A stretch of 64,000 nt of DNA, taken from the NCBI GenBank assembly GCA_017548275.1, contig JAFZAH010000038.1, positions 62,001 through 126,000 on the forward strand, in the 5' to 3' direction. The translations under genes were made by a program, and so were the position numbers. Below are positions 59,601-64,000 of the stretch, one piece after another (position 1 is the stretch's first letter; each line of letters starts with the position of its first letter). This DNA is from Prevotella sp. (GTDB taxonomy: Bacteria; Bacteroidota; Bacteroidia; Bacteroidales; Bacteroidaceae). The notes beneath the pieces are model-generated. The model did not search any database. It saw only the letters and a program-made list of their open reading frames with translations, and was not told where the DNA came from.

Positions 59601-60566
59601 TTCGCGGTCGATATATTCAAGTCCGTTGCGTGGTTTTCTTATTATACAGGCATAGACTGCTTGCATATTGTCGCCCACCACAAGCGAATCGCCGAAATTC
59701 TTATAGACATGCATTTCCTGTAGTTCGGGCGGCTGAGGATTCTCATTTCCCTGTCCTTTCTTTTTCCTGCCACGCGTCAGCGCATAACCCAACAATCCAG
59801 CCAACAAACTTGCCGGAATGATATACACCCATTCACCGCCTGTGTCGGACGCCTGATTGTCCTCTATGTGGGAAACCGTAATAGTGTCTTTAGCCTTTTC
59901 GGCGGTCTTCTCTCCGGCATCAGATGGTTTTGCAGATGCTGACTCTGTATCGTGAAGAATAAAGAGGCGCAATTCAACAGTGAAACTATTGTAACACACT
60001 AAACGAGACGTGATATCGATACGTGTACAATCTATTCTCTTTATTTTTCCCTGTTCGTCTTTAAGTTGAATTTGTGTAGAGTCACCATCCTCTTTCTTCA
60101 CCACATAGGTTTTTTTTAAGCTTTCTCTCCCATCAGATTGGTTCCAATGTTTAGTAGCGAGAATCGTGTCATTAAAAGGGCGATAAAGTTGTATACTAAT
60201 CCCTCCTTCTCTATTCTTATTAGAATCAGGCATGCCATAGGTACCCATAGTAATGGTTAACGGCGTGCCCTCCTTGACAATTGCCGTTCCTTCTACCCCT
60301 TCAGAATCAGATGAAGATATATCATAATCTACTCCATCAACACGAAAAAACGCATTAAACTGAACACCAAATCCCATAAATGCGGGATTGCAAGTTATCT
60401 CTTCACCAGAATGAATAGTAGGCATATCAGGAGCAGCACCCGGAAAAGGATTCCCGTTTGTCTTCGCCCTATATTTTTCTTTTACCTCATACTGCGCAGA
60501 TGCCGGAAGAGGTATCAACATAGCGAAAATACATATAACCGTGATGTATCGGGTTATTGAGTTCAT
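56637..60566 (-). CDS. Very large membrane protein of unknown function
   Basis: A 1309-residue protein I do not recognise. A signal peptide (to PASAQ, about residue 25) leads to a beta-rich domain (about 26-215) and a charged linker. One transmembrane helix lies at about 246-264, followed by RGRKKKG (positive, so inside). Then come Ig-like strands (about 280-640; Pro-rich break SSPPPPGPEAPAP), a helical region (680-760) and a hydrophobic stretch (765-830, YLAPVMLLVRLAAGFIS). A basic low-complexity linker (862-945) is followed by a highly charged helical C-terminal region (950-1309, KKLGGRKVRHKN, DRDTTYEYYDEVEHRW). The ending resembles secreted effector proteins, but no immunity gene follows; miaA is next. 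A full promoter precedes it. Confidence 0.7.
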   Translation of the reverse strand: MNSITRYITVICIFAMLIPLPASAQYEVKEKYRAKTNGNPFPGAAPDMPTIHSGEEITCNPAFMGFGVQFNAFFRVDGVDYDISSSDSEGVEGTAIVKEGTPLTITMGTYGMPDSNKNREGGISIQLYRPFNDTILATKHWNQSDGRESLKKTYVVKKEDGDSTQIQLKDEQGKIKRIDCTRIDITSRLVCYNSFTVELRLFILHDTESASAKPSDAGEKTAEKAKDTITVSHIEDNQASDTGGEWVYIIPASLLAGLLGYALTRGRKKKGQGNENPQPPELQEMHVYKNFGDSLVVGDNMQAVYACIIRKPRNGLEYIDRELTAIITASGDNYLSVQDCGMQGDWHAAWVRAVSSPPPPGPEAPAPMGDGVVTFSLSKGGAAYTNRLHFKVIPCQILFHQDNITIPAHYTKEVRLPFFVMGMDHDAMVSAVVRDREGKPAPYYQVRAEWSVERNQHEVVITDKMLDENADYHTPGQFLEFELQIEAKNAAGLSVKTYFPLFRFYMGLTLELGDVGCYIEEYDHTRHHHIVVSMERNGKTYVPAQTHGYLKYYDYDEAENRIVVTAPELKKCTVKAIDPADEQMVEGIGLNGFPVGANNVYGTDCMFLCTKGKLLVPSRIEAVVTVKAKHNGREYTCERQVLLCSQPKRQLSNEEWLVAWKEDERILKQIDHLKYVIRDLGVGERLLPLYKYMDILEKSYLSDKSYGIDRSSALLVSRVLAVMLNEAADYTFDERIEPLSFAEECFEAYVMTAQQVVHAANTVNKYLAPVMLLVRLAAGFISFGQSEASGAATVIFHTYDLASAGLLAINLTETYIEQGVEGLGKELKVLAVDTLKWQVFMMGMRLNLYVAKMPVGQPGTTGITRAKTTAPQPRTPAKASGKQFSGAKKGRITKQALQENKQRQAQAKEKVKVNSKNNQSSQLPKDQTSTRPNNQYPKQPNRDLNPAEQFGKARAKQNVNDLRAACDEYRANPTKENLLRRNEMIRKCQADKETMYLLKDKGEEFNLTRRDFNDYLHGKDGVYAKTDAAVERELSKKLGGRKVRHKNISSKDPKKLQNGEDITLDRDTTYEYYDEVEHRWKTIDDNTFGVGTEKMVEKIYNRNFQEATGIKQADGKKLVEVKEEGGDVEKYQQMEQNLADKNAKRLDQTVIQNEDTNPDSYGKDVGRILNPKRHGEKLDNPQQVGKAVEHKGTEWFKRGDEMIEEADFIKEPLAKVAKQADGIGNMREGARQETKTFDAFTESMDSAQKEYNGGSMISDDLRMGIEIFRFFHEGTFTLEQTLANLRNIGFNSLYDVAIEHGRTVASIGS

Positions 60567-60659
60567 TGTAAAGGATTAAGATTAGAACAATGGAGAATTG
60601 AAGGATTTAAGACGTAGATTGAAGGAGTATGATCAGATTGTTTGATAATAAAAGATATG

Positions 60660-60691
60660 CAAAATTAACAAAAAAAACGGAAACAGCGCAA
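60660..60691 (-). promoter_or_regulatory. Promoter of the 1309-residue protein gene
   Basis: On the minus strand TTG at 60691-60689, a 21-bp spacer and TAATTTTG at 60667-60660. It implies a leader of about 85 nt. The promoter overlaps the end of the gapA terminator region. Confidence 0.6.
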
Positions 60692-60701
60692 AGTAGACAT
60701 G

Positions 60702-60743
60702 AAAAAAAACAAATAGCCGTCCTGCAAAGCAAGACGGCTATTT
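60702..60743 (-). terminator. Terminator of gapA
   Basis: An 11-bp perfect stem AAATAGCCGTC/GACGGCTATTT (60743-60711 on the minus strand) with an 11-nt loop is followed by GTTTTTTTTC. Confidence 0.88.
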
Positions 60744-60764
60744 TTGATACTTATCTGACTGATA

Positions 60765-61793
60765 TTATTTGAGTTCAGCGAGATATTTAATGGTGCGGAC
60801 CATCTGAGAAGTGTAAGAGTTCTCATTGTCGTACCAACTGACCACCTGCACCTGGAAGGTGTCGTCGTCAATCTTGCTGACCATGGTCTGAGTAGCGTCG
60901 AAGAGCGAACCGAACTTCATGCCGATGATATCGGAAGAAACGATCTGGTCCTCATTGTAGCCGAACGACTCGTTAGCAGCAGCCTTCATAGCAGCGTTGA
61001 TGCCTTCCACGGTAACGTCCTTACCCTTGACAACAGCGACGAGGATAGTGGTAGAACCGGTGGGAGTGGGAACGCGCTGTGCGCTACCGATGAGTTTACC
61101 GTTAAGTTCGGGAATCACCAGGCCGATAGCCTTGGCAGCACCTGTTGAGTTGGGCACGATGTTCTGTGCACCAGCGCGGCTGCGGCGGAGGTCACCCTTG
61201 CGCTGCGGGCCGTCGAGAATCATCTGGTCACCAGTGTAAGCGTGGATGGTAGACATGATACCCGATACGACAGGAGCGTATTTGTTGAGGGCGTCAGCCA
61301 TGGGAGCGAGACAGTTAGTGGTGCAAGAAGCAGCCGAGATGACAGTGTCAGCAGGAGTCAGAGTCTTGTGGTTCACATTGTAAACGATGGTGGGAAGGTC
61401 TTTACCTGCGGGAGTAGAGATGACAACCTTCTTGGCACCAGCCTGGATGTGAGCAGAAGCCTTTTCCTTAGAAGTGTAGAAACCGGTGCACTCGAGCACA
61501 ACGTCAACGTTCAACTCACCCCAAGGGAGTTCAGCGGCATTGGGTTTAGCATAGATGGTGATTTCTTTACCGTCAACGATGATGGAGTTCTCTGTAGCCT
61601 CGACAGTGTGTTTGCCCTCGCCGAACTTTCCAGCGAAACCACCTTGGCAAGTGTCATACTTGAGGAGGTGAGCCAACATTTTGGGGCTTGTCAAGTCGTT
61701 GATAGCCACTACTTCATAACCTTCTGCCTCGAACATCTGACGGAATGCGAGACGACCGATACGGCCAAAGCCGTTAATTGCTACTTTTGTCAT
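60765..61793 (-). CDS. gapA: Glyceraldehyde-3-phosphate dehydrogenase, type I
   Basis: A 342-residue glycolytic enzyme. NAD-binding [14 protein letters not shown] opens the protein, and the catalytic Cys is near residue 155 in [57 protein letters not shown] and [21 protein letters not shown] are the usual later motifs. Length is normal. It is flanked by a good terminator, and its TAACTTTG promoter box overlaps that of mscL on the opposite strand. Confidence 0.96.
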   Translation of the reverse strand: MTKVAINGFGRIGRLAFRQMFEAEGYEVVAINDLTSPKMLAHLLKYDTCQGGFAGKFGEGKHTVEATENSIIVDGKEITIYAKPNAAELPWGELNVDVVLECTGFYTSKEKASAHIQAGAKKVVISTPAGKDLPTIVYNVNHKTLTPADTVISAASCTTNCLAPMADALNKYAPVVSGIMSTIHAYTGDQMILDGPQRKGDLRRSRAGAQNIVPNSTGAAKAIGLVIPELNGKLIGSAQRVPTPTGSTTILVAVVKGKDVTVEGINAAMKAAANESFGYNEDQIVSSDIIGMKFGSLFDATQTMVSKIDDDTFQVQVVSWYDNENSYTSQMVRTIKYLAELK

Positions 61794-61875
61794 TTTTTTT
61801 AAGATTATATTAAAGGTTTATACCAAAAATTCCTTATTTTTTGTCTTTTAGAAAGTTTTTTTTCTTTTTCGTGTG

Positions 61876-61903
61876 CAAAGTTACAAAAAAATATCTATAT
61901 TTG
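61876..61903. promoter_or_regulatory. Overlapping divergent promoters of gapA and mscL
   Basis: The minus strand reads TAACTTTG at 61883-61876 (gapA) and the plus strand TATATTTG at 61896-61903 (mscL side). The two -7 boxes are only 12 bp apart, so polymerases would compete. Neither has a clear -33 TTG. The mscL leader is about 140 nt. Confidence 0.5.
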
Positions 61904-62049
61904 CATGAAATTTCTGTCTTAATTAAGATTAAAGAATTCATTAGAATAATTAAAATGAGATAAATCAAGAGTTGTACTCTGATATTGTAATACACAGATA
62001 GCAAAATCTAACATTTTATTATAATCATTCATTTTTAAACAACAACATT

Positions 62050-62430
62050 ATGGGATTTATTAAAGAGTTCAAAGAGTTTGCCATGAAAGGCAACGTGATG
62101 GACATGGCAGTCGGTGTAATCATCGGCGGTGCCTTCGGCAAGATTGTCAGTTCATTGGTAGATGACGTGCTGATGCCTGTTATCGGCATGATTACTGGCG
62201 GTGTTGACTTCACCTCGTTGACAGCCAAAGTGGGTGATGCCACTGTTAATTACGGCACATTCATCCAGAACATCATCGACTTCCTGATTATCGCATTCTG
62301 TATCTTCCTGATGATCAAGGGCATGAACAAACTGACGAAGAAGAAGGAAGAAGAGCCCGCTCCGGATCCAGAACCCTCCAACGAAGAGAAACTTCTCGGT
62401 GAGATTCGCGACCTGCTGAAGAATAAGTAA
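62050..62430 (+). CDS. mscL: Large-conductance mechanosensitive channel MscL
   Basis: A 126-residue inner membrane channel that opens under osmotic downshock. The N-terminal amphipathic helix and TM1 are [22 protein letters not shown] and [26 protein letters not shown]2 is [23 protein letters not shown], about residues 72-94. The C-terminal helix bundle [14 protein letters not shown] follows a Lys/Glu/Pro linker. Length is slightly below the E. coli protein because the periplasmic loop is short. Confidence 0.95.
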   Translation: MGFIKEFKEFAMKGNVMDMAVGVIIGGAFGKIVSSLVDDVLMPVIGMITGGVDFTSLTAKVGDATVNYGTFIQNIIDFLIIAFCIFLMIKGMNKLTKKKEEEPAPDPEPSNEEKLLGEIRDLLKNK

Positions 62431-62450
62431 TTATCCCTTACACATCAGAA

Positions 62451-62486
62451 AAACCGGCCTTTCGATATGAAAAGCCGGTTTCTTAT
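62451..62486 (+). terminator. Terminator of mscL
   Basis: AAACCGGC (62451-62458) pairs with GCCGGTTT (62474-62481), with inner TTTC/GAAA pairing, followed by CTTATT. It begins 20 bp after the stop codon. Confidence 0.85.
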
Positions 62487-62531
62487 TATATCACGAGTTC
62501 TTAAAAAGAAGTGAACGTCAGTCGGATATGG

Positions 62532-63221
62532 TCAATACGTGTTAAGCGAGAAGGAGAGATGGGAGTCCTTTTCGTAATTAGAGAACTGTCCTGTATATGC
62601 CTCGCCGTTGAAATAACCGTCGAAGTAACCTGTATTTAACCCGCTTGGGGCATATTCTTCAAGAATCATTCTGCGGTCGGCAGAAATAGTGCCATTCACC
62701 GTCATTTTGTTATTACGCCCTTGTGAGTGATAATAATAAGTGCCCACGACATCGCCATCTGTGATACTGATGTTCATGGTGATGGGATATTTCGAAATAG
62801 CACCTGTGAGGTTGTATGTGCCACGGATAACTTTCGGGGTGTTTTTGACAGACTGCGTGGTTTTCTCTTCACTCACTTTCTTAGATTCCTTTTTCTCTTT
62901 CTTCTGTTCTTTCTCTGTTTTCTTTTCCGTATCAGATGTTGTGGCGGTCACTGTGGTTGTGGGTGTCGAATTCTCTTTGATGAAGTTTTCGTAGACAATC
63001 CACCCTCCCAGTCCGAGAACGGCGGCTGCGAGAAAACCTATGACAGCCCACAAAGCTCCGTTGCTTTTGCTCTTTTCCGGTTGGCGTACAGGTGGCTGTT
63101 GCGGCTGTTGCGGCTGTTGAGCCGGACGATACATTGTCTGTTGAGGTTGAGACTTTCCGCATCTCGGGCAGAATGCGGCCTGATCAGACATGTCACTTTG
63201 ACAATAAACACATTTTTTCAT
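62532..63221 (-). CDS. Zinc-ribbon membrane protein with beta-rich C-terminal domain
   Basis: A 229-residue protein. An N-terminal zinc ribbon uses C4, C7, C18 and C21. A Gln/Pro-rich linker, one transmembrane helix (about 55-78, LWAVIGFLAAAVLGLGGWIVY), and a Lys/Glu-rich charged stretch (about 95-125) follow. The C-terminal ~95 residues form a beta domain (GTYNLTGAISKYPITMNISI, GYFDGYFNGEAYTGQF). The ribbon would be cytosolic and the beta domain periplasmic. Function unknown. It is divergent from trpS. Confidence 0.78.
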   Translation of the reverse strand: MKKCVYCQSDMSDQAAFCPRCGKSQPQQTMYRPAQQPQQPQQPPVRQPEKSKSNGALWAVIGFLAAAVLGLGGWIVYENFIKENSTPTTTVTATTSDTEKKTEKEQKKEKKESKKVSEEKTTQSVKNTPKVIRGTYNLTGAISKYPITMNISITDGDVVGTYYYHSQGRNNKMTVNGTISADRRMILEEYAPSGLNTGYFDGYFNGEAYTGQFSNYEKDSHLSFSLNTY

Positions 63222-63371
63222 ATTCTCATGTCATTTGTTAGTTTATTGAGTGCGAAAATACACATTTTTGAGCAATAAGCAAAATAAAACGTTCAATTTA
63301 TGATGAAAAGGAGTGATAATTGCGGAATATTACGTAATTTTGCAGACCTATTTCGAGAAGTATAAAAATAA

Positions 63372-64000
<629 letters not shown>

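Noticed and set aside
56637-60566. 1309-residue protein called as an Rhs or classical polymorphic toxin
   Set aside because: No YD-repeat shell, PAAR or VgrG part, and the next gene is miaA rather than an immunity gene.

Overview
The window looks like a chromosomal segment of a gut- or rumen-type Bacteroidales bacterium, most probably Prevotella or a close relative. The evidence is a SusC/SusD pair with surface lipoproteins, a lipid-anchored TamA (TamL), a plant-type PPi-dependent phosphofructokinase, FadL-like and TonB-like proteins, Prevotella-style C-terminal tails on secreted proteins, and many promoters of the Bacteroidetes form TTG-N19-21-TAnnTTTG. No rRNA, tRNA, CRISPR array, integrase or transposase was seen.

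Layout. 1-1.2 kb: two minus-strand SGNH/CE2-type esterase genes, the first cut by the window edge. 1.4-6.3 kb: housekeeping run sppA, lpxK, punA-type phosphorylase, thiL. 6.4-8.5 kb: a TonB-domain protein and a CE1-like esterase with a Gly/Pro/Gln insert. 8.6-11.6 kb: a candidate small RNA, a FadL-family porin and an aromatic/Gly-rich secreted protein. 11.7-16.4 kb: prmA, a GH25 lysozyme, PPi-PFK, a small unknown and a lysophospholipid acyltransferase. 16.4-24.2 kb: an amidase/golvesin protein, a small unknown, a YgiQ radical SAM protein, an AT-rich orphan pair resembling a toxin tail plus immunity protein, a phytase-like propeller and a WalJ-like hydrolase. 24.3-28.9 kb: a block (lipoprotein on +; Ptb, MaoC and TamL on -) bracketed by two inverted copies of a 71-bp dimeric palindromic repeat that feeds the -33 element of both inward promoters. 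29-48.4 kb: a 17-aa-repeat protein and a pectin utilisation locus (GH28-GH105 fusion, two PL1 lyases, a modular repeat protein, SusC, SusD, a surface glycan-binding lipoprotein). 48.7-54.6 kb: a DUF445 protein and an alpha-glucan operon (GH133, GT4, GH57). 54.7-60.6 kb: a variant diacylglycerol-kinase-like protein, miaA and an unrecognised 1309-residue membrane protein. 60.7-64 kb: gapA, mscL, a zinc-ribbon membrane protein and the start of trpS.

How it fits together. The pectin locus can be read as a pathway: PL1 lyases cut homogalacturonan, SusD and the SGBP capture fragments, SusC imports them, and the GH28-GH105 enzyme trims them and removes the unsaturated end sugar. No pathway-specific regulator (HTCS or SusR type) lies in the window. 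The GH133-GT4-GH57 operon is a glycogen metabolism module. The strongest candidates for something undescribed are the promoter-donating inverted repeat arrays at 24.4 and 28.8 kb, the 1309-residue protein, the minus-strand candidate sRNA near 8.7 kb, the hairpin that is at once terminator and ribosome-site mask before the DUF445 gene, and the accessory beta-modules of the pectin proteins. All calls come from reading the sequence; no database search was run.
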